From Ectobius pallidus (Eukaryota > Arthropoda > Insecta > Blattodea > Ectobiidae): DNA of 64,000 nt. The stretch lies in the NCBI GenBank assembly GCA_964059195.1, contig CAXKWD010000009.1, positions 45,045,160-45,109,159 on the forward strand. Reading direction: 5' to 3'. Shown piece after piece: positions 54,397-64,000 of this stretch (its first letter is position 1; each line of letters begins with the position of its first letter). The position numbers and the translations under genes were made by a program. The notes below the pieces were generated by a model. It saw nothing but the letters and a program-made list of their open reading frames with translations. It was not told where the DNA came from and searched no databases.

Positions 54397-54469
54397 TCCG
54401 GCTTAGCTCAGTTGGTAGAGCATTGGCGCGAATAGCCAAAGGTCCTGGGTTCAAGTCCCAGTGCCGGAG
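54397..54469 (+). tRNA. tRNA-like unit 3
   Basis: Same sequence as units 1 and 2 on the plus strand, in the second half of the inverted array. Confidence 0.5.
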
Positions 54470-54710
54470 GAATTTTTCTCCTATAATATTCTCATGTAGT
54501 GTCCAACAGAGACAATAATCTGTGGTTCATGATTGCTTATATATCTATCTTGAATGTTAACTGTACAATAACAGTGGGAGCCCGGTCTCAAAAATCACTA
54601 CTTAGTGTGCCTCACAGTACTGCATATGACATAACTTGTCTGTCTGTGAGGTAGACCATTAGGGCAATTAATCATAGGAGAGAGGTTCTATCTGGCGCTG
54701 TGAATTGAGC

Positions 54711-54783
54711 TCCGGCTTAGCTCAGTTGGTAGAGCATTGGCGCGAATAGCCAAAGGTCCTGGGTTCAAGTCCCAGTGCCGGAG
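54711..54783 (+). tRNA. tRNA-like unit 4
   Basis: Same sequence, 314 bases after unit 3, at the right end of the array. Confidence 0.5.
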
Positions 54784-54819
54784 GAATTTTTCTCCTATAA
54801 TATTCTCATGTAATATTGC

Positions 54820-55229
54820 ATTACTTCTTGTTTTCTTTTTGCTAATTGAGTGGTATACCAGGTTTTTTTGTCTTTATGATTCACATTACGCGTAGGTTTA
54901 ATTTTAATTTTGCATTTCCTCTGTGGTATGCACGTCTCAAAGGTTTTTACAAATGACGTAAGAAACCTTTCAAAAGTTACTTCAGCCGAGAATAGGGCTG
55001 ACTGAGAATTACCCAATAGTTGGTGCCAGTCTATTGCATTGAGAGCATTAATAAATTTTAATATTTTATCATCAGTTATCGGTTTTGAGATTACAGTTAT
55101 ATACTTTTTAATCGGGTTACTCTCTCCTAAGTTAAAAATTTTAATCCAGACACCATCGTGGTCAGAAAATATACAGTTTGCAATATCACATGTTATATTC
55201 TGAGGTCGTATATTATATTCAAAGTACAT
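54820..55229 (-). pseudogene. LINE endonuclease C-terminus and linker
   Basis: NCIFSDHDGVWIKI carries the S-D-H motif of the apurinic endonuclease domain, followed by the linker to RT (DWHQLLG, CIPQRKCKIK, WYTTQLAKRK). Continues beyond the repeat array at 53704. The N-terminal endonuclease is missing. Confidence 0.75.
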
Positions 55230-55239
55230 AATGACGATG

Positions 55240-55636
55240 ATGTAAGTTACTATACACCAAACATAAACAACCTCTCTGTGTCAATCACCTTTTTTCCTGG
55301 CTCTCATTGGTTGAGACAGTAACACACCCCTGGCAGCACGGTTCACAACCTTTCACTTGTTCTTGTATTAGTTTGAAGTAAACGCAGTGTCTGGTGGTAG
55401 TATATTTGCAACGTCTTGTTTTCTTTCAGAAGTGAATCTTTGCTTCGTACCCGTTTTCATTGTTATTATTATTACTGTTATTATTATTGTTATCGTTATT
55501 CCTATTTTATTATTAATTATTATCGCCATCGTTATTGTTTTAGTTACGGTACTGTTAATATGATAGTGTAATATTTATCACTATTAGGAGTAGTGAGTGA
55601 ACTAGAAATTAAGTAGTTTAGGCTACTTGTGCTACT
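55240..55636. other. No gene seen; (TTA)n-rich
   Basis: 55455-55560 is an imperfect ATT-rich simple repeat. Nothing else supported. Confidence 0.5.
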
Positions 55637-55952
55637 AGGCCGCTGGCGTGGTCTTGTGGTTAGCGTCGCTGTCTACAGATCCGTCGGCCAGGGTTCGATC
55701 CCGGTACCTGCTCGGATTTTTCTGAGGTAGGGAGGTTTGGTAGGGGTGTACTCAGCCTCGTTCGTGATTCAAATTGAGGAGCTACTTGATAGAGAAATAG
55801 CGTCTCCGGTCATGGAAACCACCATTAACGGCCGTGAGTGTCGGCATGCTGACCACATGCCCCCAATCCTGCCGTCTGCCTATGGTAGATGACGCAGCGG
55901 TCGGGTGGTAGGCCTTATCCTTTCTGGGATGTTAGCGCCACGGAGTTAAGTT
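55637..55952 (+). mobile_element. tRNA-derived SINE, copy 2 (plus)
   Basis: Same family as 18009-18322: tRNA-like head with GTGGTTAGCG and GGTTCGATCCCGG, body with GCATGCTGACCACATGCC. 13-bp duplication TACTTGTGCTACT at 55624-55636 and 55953-55965. Confidence 0.9.
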
Positions 55953-55965
55953 TACTTGTGCTACT

Positions 55966-56262
55966 TTGCAAAATGGGGGATAATCCTCAACCTGGCAGCT
56001 TCAAGATGCAGTCACCGGTGAAAAAACATCAACGGGGTAAAGCAGTAGTGGTGAAAAAATTCAAATAATCAATTTGTAAAATCTGTACTGCATGATAATC
56101 CACATACATCGATTAGAGATATACTAAATAAAGTTTCATGATCGACCTTATGGTACAGGCGTTCTAATACTACCACTTTCATGAATCTTTTAAACTTTAC
56201 ATGAAGGTAATTTCGGCAATGGTACTGTTCTATTCTTTTCATCATCATCATCATCATCATCA

Positions 56263-56312
<50 letters not shown>

Positions 56313-57064
56313 TTATTATTATTACAGCGTATAATGGTTATGGCTATTGTTATTGTTATTGTTTATTATTATTGCGTATTATGTTTATTATTTTTATTAT
56401 CGTTTTTGTTATTATTGTAATTATTATCTTCATATTCTCGTGCTGTCCAAGTGTAAATTCTGTTTTAAAATTATTAAACTTAAAATACTGCTTAATTTGT
56501 TGAAATACAACTAATACGTAGACTTATAATGCACAAAAAGATTTTAATTAAAGTGATTGAAATGTTGCTGCGAAATATTGTGAGTTGAGAAGGGTAATAA
56601 ACATTGGGCATGGAGGGGTTAAGTAGGCTAGCAGAATCTCGATAATTTATTGCGTGGGAAAATTGCGTAAGTAAGGACAACTAAACTTAAACACTGCCAA
56701 ACTTTCTTCGTTCGACATCTTGTGAACGACGCTTTTCGCTTCTTCCCTCCCGTGTTTATGTTTGCTCCTCCGACGTTTCAAATGGACTATAGTGTCCAAG
56801 ATGGATGAATTAATCACAAATGATGAACAATATCTGTTTCAGAACAAGCTCAAATTGGAATGAACCTTAGACATGGTGGAGACCATATCAGCATATTGAC
56901 AGGATGGAAGGATTCCTCAAATAGAATTGAAGAGCTGCAATATGCTGTCAAGATGACCAACAGAGATATAAAGCTGCCATGTTGTTGTCTTTTGGATTAA
57001 CCATGACATGACTACTTAATGGTATGTTTTCATTTTAAACTTTCACTGTTTTGTTATTGATAAT
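55966..57064. other. No gene seen; microsatellite at 56240-56315
   Basis: A (CAT)n then (TAT)n microsatellite dominates 56240-56315 and creates artefactual reading frames. The rest is unassigned. Confidence 0.5.
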
Positions 57065-57637
57065 CAGTGATGGGAAGTAATTGAACAAGAGTAATTGGAT
57101 TTCATCTAACAATTCCTTTTTTAGTCCCATTTACATGTAATTGTTACCTTTTTAAATGTAATTTTTACTTCTAATTTACTTCTGGAAGTAAAATTGTAGC
57201 CGTTACATTATAGTACTCATTAGTAGTAGTATCATTCTGGCTTGCTACATAGTCATCATTACTTTTTTGCAACTAATATCCAAATTAGAGGTAATATTAA
57301 CGAAAAGTTACTCAGTGTGTCTGGAAATATTGGTATTGATGTGTGTGTGTGTTTTTTTTTTCTTTCTTTCTTCCCCCATTATAATTGGAGACATTGTAAT
57401 GTCCCAGGCAGCTTTACCACTGAATGGCCCAATAACTTTGGCCCTGTGCCCAAAACAATAAAAAACCAAGGAATTATTAGGTACTGCCATTTTGTAAATT
57501 AATTGCAATTGTAATAGAAATTTCAATTAATACTTTTTGAAAAGTAATCTGTAATTGTAATTAAGTAAACCGTCTCTCAGGTAGGCCTAATTGTAATTCA
57601 GCCCAATTACTTTCTTTTTGTACTTTTCACATCACTG
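57065..57637. mobile_element. Terminal-inverted-repeat MITE
   Basis: CAGTGATGGGAAGTAATTG at the left and its imperfect inverse (TACTTTTCACATCACTG) at the right. Interior rich in TGTAATTG-type runs. No clear duplication and no coding. Confidence 0.55.
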
Positions 57638-57983
57638 ATAATATTATTAAAATGGAAATGTACAGGATCCAGCTGTTTGGATATATTTGGTCAAAATTTT
57701 GTATTTCCTCAGGGATGTGGGATGGTTGACAATGCTAAATGAATAAGCAGAAGTGAAGAAGACTATATACAGCAATACTTCACTCTGCATAGCTCACCCA
57801 ATAAATTTTCCTTCCTTGTATAGAATTCATGGCACTGCTTTGTTGATTCTTGATACAGAGGAACATAGAGAATGCAATGAACAAGAAAATACAGTAAATT
57901 CTTGATTATTCGCAGTCTGATTATCTGCTTTGTGGATCATCCATAGTTTTCTATTGCTTTCATCCTTCCTTTTCTACAATGAT
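57638..57983. other. No gene seen
   Basis: Unassigned AT-rich sequence. Confidence 0.4.
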
Positions 57984-58290
57984 GACTGTTTCTGTGGTCT
58001 TGTGGTTAGGGTAACTGATTATGGGTCTGCAGGCTTAGGTTCGATCCTCGTACCTCCTTGTATTTGTTAGGAAGGTCTGAAATGGGGTACACTCAGCCTC
58101 ATGAAACAAAATGAGGAGCTACTTAATTAATAAGTAGCAGCTCAAGTTAGGGAAATCATTAATGGGAACAGGTATCTGCATGGTGACCACATGACCCCCC
58201 AATTCTGAAATCTGCCTATGGTAGATATGCAGCAGTTCAGATGGTAGGCCTAGTCGCTCCAGGGATATAGTGCCATGGAGTTAAGTTTTT
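57984..58290 (+). mobile_element. tRNA-derived SINE, copy 3 (older)
   Basis: Same family with many substitutions: CTTGTGGTTAGGG, GGTTCGATCCTCGTACC, TGAGGAGCTACTT, CTGCCTATGGTAGAT, ATGGAGTTAAG. Ends set by alignment to copy 2. Confidence 0.82.
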
Positions 58291-59548
58291 TTTGCATCCA
58301 TAAATTATGGTATTAAAAGTAAAACTTCAATCAGAAATAAAGAAGAAGTGTTTCAATATGAAAAACAAAAACAGTTTTTGTGAAAAAGTAAACCAACAAA
58401 CTTGCAAGTAGAGAAAGTTTTGTTTATTAAGTCACAATATTGTATGTTTAAACCCCCTATTGCAAATAAGAATTGTTGAAAAGCATTTTCGTGATTTCTG
58501 CCATTTGCAGTTGCTGTGCCACCCAATTCCACAGATAACTGAGAGTATAAATTCTTAAGCAGTAGCTGAAAGACTCTTTTTACATTTTACTTAGGAAGAT
58601 TTTCACTTTCTTACAAGCATACAAATATTTTTTTATCCAATAGTAGGCCTACCACTAGCCAGGTAAAGATTTGACTGTTCCTCCTTAGCAGAAGTATAAC
58701 CCCATTTCTTCATTTGGAACATCTGGGAGGACACTACATTTTCCCAGTGCGATGAGATGGAAAGGTGACGGGGGGAGTGCAGTAATCAGAGGGAAGGGCC
58801 CAGGGCCGGCTTGTCCAGAAAGGCAAACCAGGAGCTGCCTAGGGTGGGAAATTTTTAGAAACTCTTTAGGGGCAACATACAGATTTTAAAAAATGATTAC
58901 ATTTTCAATGCAACGTTAAATTTAAAAAGAAATTACCTTTAGAATTTTAAGCCCCTTTTCAACTCCTATCACCTGGAAAAACTTATATATGATTTAGTTT
59001 CTTTGTTTGTTTAATGTAAATATGAAAAGTTATAACCTTTTCAATTAAATGTAGGGCCTACTTTTTTATTTAATCCCCGTATTATCTAGATATGTCTAGC
59101 CTTTCATAAATTTTATTTAACCATTTACCAAGGTTAGAGAACGTGAAATTCTGTGTTTAATCAAATGGTAGAAAATGGAATGATTGAGGTGGCAATTTAG
59201 GGAGCGCCAAAATTATTTCTTATCTAGGGCACCAAAATACCTAAAGCCAGGAGGGCCTTAATCCTATACCCTATGATTCTCAGCTTAGCATTGCAGATCC
59301 TGTATACTCTTGATCCTTTATAGATCACTTTCAAGAATTATTATACGATATAACTGTTCACAGATTTCTGGCATATAGGAAGTTAGAAATACAATATACA
59401 GTACCATTATATGAACATGTATTTATTTTATATTCCCAAAAACATGAAATCTTCATGGTTTATTAACATTAATTTAATTCTCCATTTACCGTTGTATCTC
59501 CTGCTTCTGGCTCTGCTTTCCTGCTGGATGCATTCTTTTTATAATTAC
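58291..59548. other. No gene; possible hAT-type remnant 58801-59258
   Basis: 58801 begins CAGGGCCGGC and about 59200-59258 contains GGGCACCAAAATACC...AGGGCCTTA, which look like the two ends of a hAT element. I could not fix a duplication. Otherwise unassigned. Confidence 0.3.
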
Positions 59549-59842
59549 TTATCCCTTTTTTTTGCTGAATTTCCCATATCCTCCTCCACATCCTCCACAT
59601 CCTCCTCCTCCTCCACCTTTGTATTTGGTCTCTGCAGTCTCCATTTCCTCAGTTTTTTGAATATCTTCATTTTTCTTAATATCACTGGGATTAGGATTTG
59701 TAGTGCTGGTCAGACCCTCTTGTTGTACACTGGGATTAGGATTTTTAATGCTGGTCTGATTCTCAATAGGGGTTATGGACTCAGGGATGTTGTTCTCAGC
59801 AAAGCATACACTGAGCATGGTGATGCATAACACTCCTATAAT
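59549..59842 (-). CDS. Possible host exon: small secreted Gly-rich protein
   Basis: On the minus strand a pyrimidine-rich acceptor (TATGGTTTCTACATTCCAG|) ends at 59843. The frame that follows reads a hydrophobic IIGVLCITMLSVCFA with a plausible signal-peptidase site before ENN. Then a Thr/Asn/Pro region with two NPNPS motifs, an acidic Lys-rich stretch, and KGGGGGGCGGCGGGYGKFSKKKG is present only in short form here (GGGGGGCGGCGGGYGKF) before the stop. It has the look of a cuticular, adhesive or antimicrobial peptide. An upstream ATG exon was not found; the open frame itself extends to 59911. Confidence 0.4.
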   Translation of the reverse strand: MIGVLCITMLSVCFAENNIPESITPIENQTSIKNPNPSVQQEGLTSTTNPNPSDIKKNEDIQKTEEMETAETKYKGGGGGGCGGCGGGYGKFSKKKG

Positions 59843-59911
59843 CTGGAATGTAGAAACCATATATATTATTTCTGTTCTCAACATACCTTTTTCTGAACTA
59901 ATACAAAGCAT

Positions 59912-60331
59912 ACAGTAATGAATAAGTTACCAGTGGAGAGGATTTTCTTTGAACTTCTGATATAGCATAGGCCTACTCAGTTAAGTTATAACTAGCAGGT
60001 GCCCGGGATTATTTACTCAACTGCTAGATGTTTTGTTTAATTTATGTATTTAACAGAAAAATAATTAAAACATTATATTTATTAACACTGACATCGTTTT
60101 TACATAAATTGCAGTAATTACATGATTTTATTCTTAATGATATTGTTTAATATTAATGAATTTCATTTCCACTAGTGCTGAATTATATGATAGTTAGAAT
60201 TTTAAATTCAGCCTTAAGCACTAGAATGTGGTTTTTTATAATCTACCAGAATACTGGGGCTGAAGTTGTAGAATATTTACAGTTTTGTATAATTTATTGT
60301 TAGTAACGCATATTGATACAGTTTTGTTATA
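59912..60331. other. No gene seen
   Basis: AT-rich; no frame, repeat or RNA that I can support. Confidence 0.4.
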
Positions 60332-60786
60332 CAGTGGACTCTGGATAAACCGGACTAAAGTGGGCGGAGGTCTGTCCGAGTTATGAAATGTCCGGCTTAT
60401 GGAGAGTAAATTAGGAAATGGTATTTAAGTAATGAAATTTCGTAGTAAATTAGGAAATGGTATTTAAGTAATGAAATTTCGTGTTTAAGCTACAATAACA
60501 AAACGTATGAGGCAGAACATAGTCTGAAATACTCACTGTTACATTATTAGTACACTATTATGATTGATGTGGCACTGTGAGCATATTTTTCTGAGAAGAT
60601 TTAGCCCGAAAGAAACTGTAAATGTTCTTTTGTGTACACATTGTTTCTGTTGCTTTTGAATAATTACTTCTCTTGCAGTTCTGCAGTGGTCGTAGAATGG
60701 CTGTAGATCTGGGTCTGGATCGCCAAGAGTCTGTTCGAGTTATCCAAGTCCGGCATACCGAGGTCCGAATTATCGAGAGTACACTG
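60332..60786. mobile_element. Tigger/pogo-type MITE
   Basis: CAGTGGACTCTGGATAA...GAGAGTACACTG between TA dinucleotides (60330-60331, 60787-60788). The right inverted end (ATTATCGAGAGTACACTG) matches imperfectly. An internal 39-bp tandem duplication lies at about 60405-60482. No transposase. Confidence 0.75.
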
Positions 60787-61061
60787 TATGTACATAAAGT
60801 AAGCTTATTTCATAAGTATTTTTACCTTTTAGTTTATCAAATATACATGATAGTCATAAGAATAATTACATCATAAAATTAATTAGATAGTTGAACATCA
60901 ACTTGTCATAAAAAAATTTTAGTATATTGATATAAGAAATTAATATAGTTAAATCAATAAGTCAAGTGATAAAATTAATTCAATTATTATAACCTTTTAT
61001 ATACAATTAATTAAAATATAGTTGCTTAACAACTGGTCATTAGACACTAAGTCAATTATTA

Positions 61062-61760
61062 TAAGTAATGTGCGAAGCACTGCCTTCTAAACTGTATTAC
61101 TCATGTATACACTGCCTGTCCTATACGGCTAATTTTGCGTACTCGGCGACATTACAGATGGCAGCACCTTTCACACCCAGATTGCTTGTTGTTTCTTGCT
61201 ACGACATTGTTGATTATGTAGTGCTGTCACCACCGTCTCGTAATATAGTCTATCAATGCGTCTAATTAATTTGCATTTATTTTAATTATTGCTCCAAAAT
61301 TCCAATTCAAGGTAAGTGTCATATACTGGAATAATATTATGTTCTAAACAAATAACACAAGTATCTGTGTCTGTTTAATGCTTATTTTGACGCAGCAAAT
61401 GCATAGAAGCAATGTACGGTAATGTGTAGGGCACTGCCTTCTAGACTCTATTACTCGTGTATTCTCCAGATGGGAGTTGTATAGGTGGCGGTGATTGCTG
61501 CAATCTGGGTGTGAACTGTGTCGCCTCTACTGGAGAAATTAGGCAATTGAGCAATTCTCTAAACTCCATGTTAAAATAAAGCATAGGACAGGCAGTGTAA
61601 TTCTCGAGACGGCGGTGGTGTGAAGTCAAGTTTCACTAAATTATGAGTACTAAGGTAATCCATTCAGCATTTGTATTCACATTTAAAAGTTTGTGATATA
61701 ATAGTAAAAGATGACTATTATAACTATTATATCACATGGATTACCTTAGTACTTAGTACA
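61062..61760. repeat. Complex inverted and direct repeats
   Basis: 61074-61110 (GCACTGCCTTCTAAACT) recurs at 61430-61450. CAGCACC...CACACCCAGATTG near 61150-61195 recurs inverted near 61475-61530. 61640-61660 (AGTACTAAGGTAATCC) is inverted at 61737-61755. It looks like a degraded foldback element. No gene. Confidence 0.5.
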
Positions 61761-61887
61761 TGGATACTTGGTGTTTTTAATTAACTTCCTTCATGAGTAA
61801 CCAACCCTGCTTTATAGATGATTGCCAAGTAGGAGCACAAGTCTAGAACATCATGAACTGTCGATTGACAGACCTTTATTTATTTCA

Positions 61888-62022
61888 CATCACGGAAACC
61901 ATCAATAACAGCAGTAGGTGTCGGCATGCTCACCACATGCCCAAAATCCTGCCATCTGTGGTAGATGAGCAGCGGTCGGGTGCTAGGCCAGGGATGTAGA
62001 GCCGTTGAGTTTAGTTTATTTA
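61888..62022 (+). mobile_element. tRNA-derived SINE, copy 4, 3' part only
   Basis: GGAAACCATCAATAAC, GTCGGCATGCTCACCACATG, AGCAGCGGTCGGGTG, GAGTTTAG: the last ~135 bases of the family. The tRNA-like head is missing. Confidence 0.78.
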
Positions 62023-63518
62023 CTTCAATAAAGATATTTTAAAAGTATTTAAAACCTATTTAAACAATATAAAAGTCACAACATTTTGTTACCGAGGAAT
62101 ATTTTTAAAACATAGAATCTAGTGGTGTAGCCATTACGATGGCTCCAAACCGATGAAAGCGTACGAGTTGGTGAATAATCATGAAAAGTAATTATTATAT
62201 TACGACTCAAAGGAACATTAACAATTTGTATTAAATAGCCATTGATTTTCAGTGACAGTATGCTATTTCACCATTGAAACCAGTGCTGGTATGTCTTTGG
62301 ACATTTAAAACCAGTGACGGTATTCCATACCGGCGCATACCGCCTCACTTCCTTCAGTGATTGTCTCTGTTTACAATGCATACACACAAAGAATGATATA
62401 TTTTTACTGCCACCAGAGCCAACATGAGCAAGCACAACAACACCCCCTTCCTTCTAAAAAGACAATACAAAATACGACATTCATTCTTCCTTGGCATTCT
62501 TCATCCCATCTCCAATTCCAAAGTGATGTTTTCTTTTGGATAGGGTACATTTTGAAATTGGTTTCTGTTTGGAATGGCCTCTTTACATAGGCCCACTAAT
62601 TTTTTTTCAGGAACTTATTTTTCCTCCGTTTGCTTTTCAATTTATGTGGATGTTAACATTTCACTTAATTTCTCTCTTATTCCCTCCTTTAGTTATGATT
62701 ATATCCTCTTCAAATAATTACTGACTACATGGGAAATCAGTCGAATAGCATTTTTGTAAGCTTTTAACTCTAAAAGTTGAAGATGCAGCTATGTTGACTG
62801 ATATAACCGCATCGACTGGAAGAGGAACACACGTGGGGTGTTTTTGTGGTTTTGCAAACACGATAGTAGTTTTTGAAAGCAAATAATGACATTCCGTTAT
62901 TTTATTTTCCAAGCCAATTCTTTTCTAGTACAACGATGCTGTCTGGTATTGGGACCATGCACGACCTTAGAAAAAGATGTCATTAATTATAACCTAATGG
63001 GATTTTTCTAAAAAAATACATATTATACTAGTGCCTACAAATATAGAATTTTTAACAACATGTAACAAATTTCGTCAAATTATGTTTAGATGTTCAGCAA
63101 TTACTCCAAATATTAACTTCCGAACTAACTCAGCAGACGATGTGCACTTAAAGTTGTATATCTCCACAGTGGCAAAAGGAAATCCAAAGATATTCTACCA
63201 AGTAGTCTCATTGGTATAGTTCTAGAAGTGTATAAACGTAATCTTCTGCCATCTATTAGGGAAAGAGGTGAACCTCATCCTGTCTGGTACTGGGACAAGT
63301 CCGGTACTGGAACAATCTCTCCTATATCAGTTTACCTGATTTTATTAGGCCTGCGCTCACAAAAAATAGTGTAATACATATGTTTTGGACTGTTTAAAAA
63401 TATTATTTTATTTTTCTCTGAAACTACGCGTATTATCAAATTTATCCTATTTTTCAGTACTTTTACTTTCTCGCATATACGTAGTGTGATAAGTTTGCAG
63501 CCTTCCACGGCTGGTGTT
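62023..63518. other. No gene seen
   Basis: Unassigned sequence. A short direct repeat AAACCAGTG...GGTAT occurs at 62277 and 62309. Confidence 0.45.
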
Positions 63519-63727
63519 ATAAATAAACTGATTGTGTTGGCTATCTGAGTTGGGTCGAGTCATGTTTTTTGTATCTAACATTTCGAACATCCTGTCGTGT
63601 CCTCCTTCGGAGAATGATTCACATTAAAACTATTAATTCTCCAAAGAAGGACATAACAGGATGTCAGAAAATTTAGATACTAAAAACATGACGCGGCCCA
63701 ACCCAGATAGCCAACACAATCAGTTTA
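63519..63727. repeat. Foldback repeat, arms ~90 bp
   Basis: AAACTGATTGTGTTGGCTAT at 63524 is inverted at about 63708-63727. The arms continue through GAGTCATGTTTTTTGTATCTA and TCCTTCGGAGAAT (63606-63618) against ATTCTCCAAAGAAGGA. Imperfect hairpin with a short loop; no coding. Confidence 0.75.
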
Positions 63728-64000
63728 TATAAAGTATTGTGATCGTGACAAAAAGTCAAAATCGAGATAACACTGGGAAAACATGTTTCATGATGCTTAG
63801 AAACCGAAAGAAGTGTTTTTGGAATGACGTCTGTCCATATGTCGGTCTGTCTCATCTGTCTGTGGACAAGCACAGTGGGTAAACAGTTCATTGTATTTCC
63901 TTCATATTTTTAATTAGGGCCTTTTTCGGAATTTTATTGAACCGCCAAAAATTTGGTTTTTATAACTGAAATATTAAAGGACTTTTCATGAAAAATGTTT

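Larger units (their letters stand above)
53715..54809. mobile_element. Four-copy tRNA-like repeat array, two inverted pairs
   Basis: Flanked by GTAATATTGC at 53705-53714 and 54810-54819. Two head-to-tail units of 314-bp period on the minus strand (from 53715 and 54029), a turn near 54330, then two on the plus strand. Each unit holds a 73-nt tRNA-like cloverleaf and the same flanks (CTGTTGGACACTACATGAG, TGGTCTACCTCACAGACAG). The array forms a potential hairpin of about 0.5 kb per arm. Confidence 0.88.
51385..55240 (-). mobile_element. Non-LTR retrotransposon (CR1/Jockey-like), 5'-truncated
   Basis: Minus-strand LINE: end of endonuclease (55229), RT and C-terminal region to 51866, 3' UTR 51437-51865, and an (ATT)n tail at 51385-51436. 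Interrupted at 53715-54809 by a tRNA-like repeat array with 10-bp duplications. Confidence 0.88.

Noticed and set aside
53789..54783. Functional tRNA-Phe gene cluster
   Set aside because: C at position 33, an acceptor mismatch, and location in a mobile repeat array argue against real tRNA genes.
56201..56503. 100-codon frame with His and Tyr runs
   Set aside because: Product of the (CAT)n/(TAT)n microsatellite.

Overview
This is eukaryotic, almost certainly insect, repeat-dominated DNA. It holds env-bearing Ty3/gypsy (errantivirus-like) elements, tRNA-derived SINEs, non-LTR elements and mariner, Tigger and hAT elements. It is AT-rich, with microsatellites and no compact host gene cluster. 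A hemimetabolous insect (cockroach or termite type) is my guess from the repeat mix and is not proven.

Layout. 1-210 is an LTR fragment. 211-17.6 kb is an old minus-strand element (RE-B) whose env was split by a young minus-strand element, RE-A (1969-12557, target duplication ATAT). RE-A has near-identical LTRs, a tRNA-Leu-type primer site, and a small membrane ORF, ORF0, gag, pol and env. 17.8-32.0 kb is a chimera of two related minus-strand elements. RE-C1 has a 3' LTR, an env and the pol tail; RE-C2 has env, pol, gag, ORF0, primer site and 5' LTR. 32.05-39.98 kb is a decayed RE-A relative (RE-D) carrying a 3.3-kb inverted-repeat DNA transposon. 40.4-50.4 kb is a run of RE-A-family fragments and LTRs (RE-E, RE-F, RE-G), interrupted by mariner, RTE-like LINE, hAT, tRNA-SINE and Tigger insertions. 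50.7-55.2 kb holds an inverted env scrap, a palindromic repeat and a minus-strand LINE that contains a four-copy array of tRNA-like units. 55.2-64 kb is mostly noncoding, with SINEs, MITEs, foldbacks and one possible host exon for a small glycine-rich secreted protein.

Main result. The RE-A type elements appear to carry a spliced gene on the strand opposite to gag-pol-env. In RE-A, exon 1 (2978-3031) lies between the 3' LTR and env and ends at a GTAAGT donor in phase 0. Exon 2 (10760-10975) lies between gag and ORF0, starts in phase 0 right after a pyrimidine-rich AG acceptor, and has no ATG. Copies of exon 2 occur in RE-A, C2, D, E, F and G. Five of the six have exactly 18 nt from the acceptor to a conserved [VAL]-E-V motif, and D and E differ mainly by synonymous or conservative changes in that strand and frame. 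RE-C1 has a longer proline-rich exon 1 with the same donor phase. The layout recalls the spliced antisense gene HBZ of HTLV-1.

With ORF0 and a 28-codon membrane ORF in the leader, these elements look like complex retroviruses: LTR, membrane ORF, ORF0, [antisense exon 2], gag, pol, env, [antisense exon 1], LTR. The function of the three extra genes is unknown.
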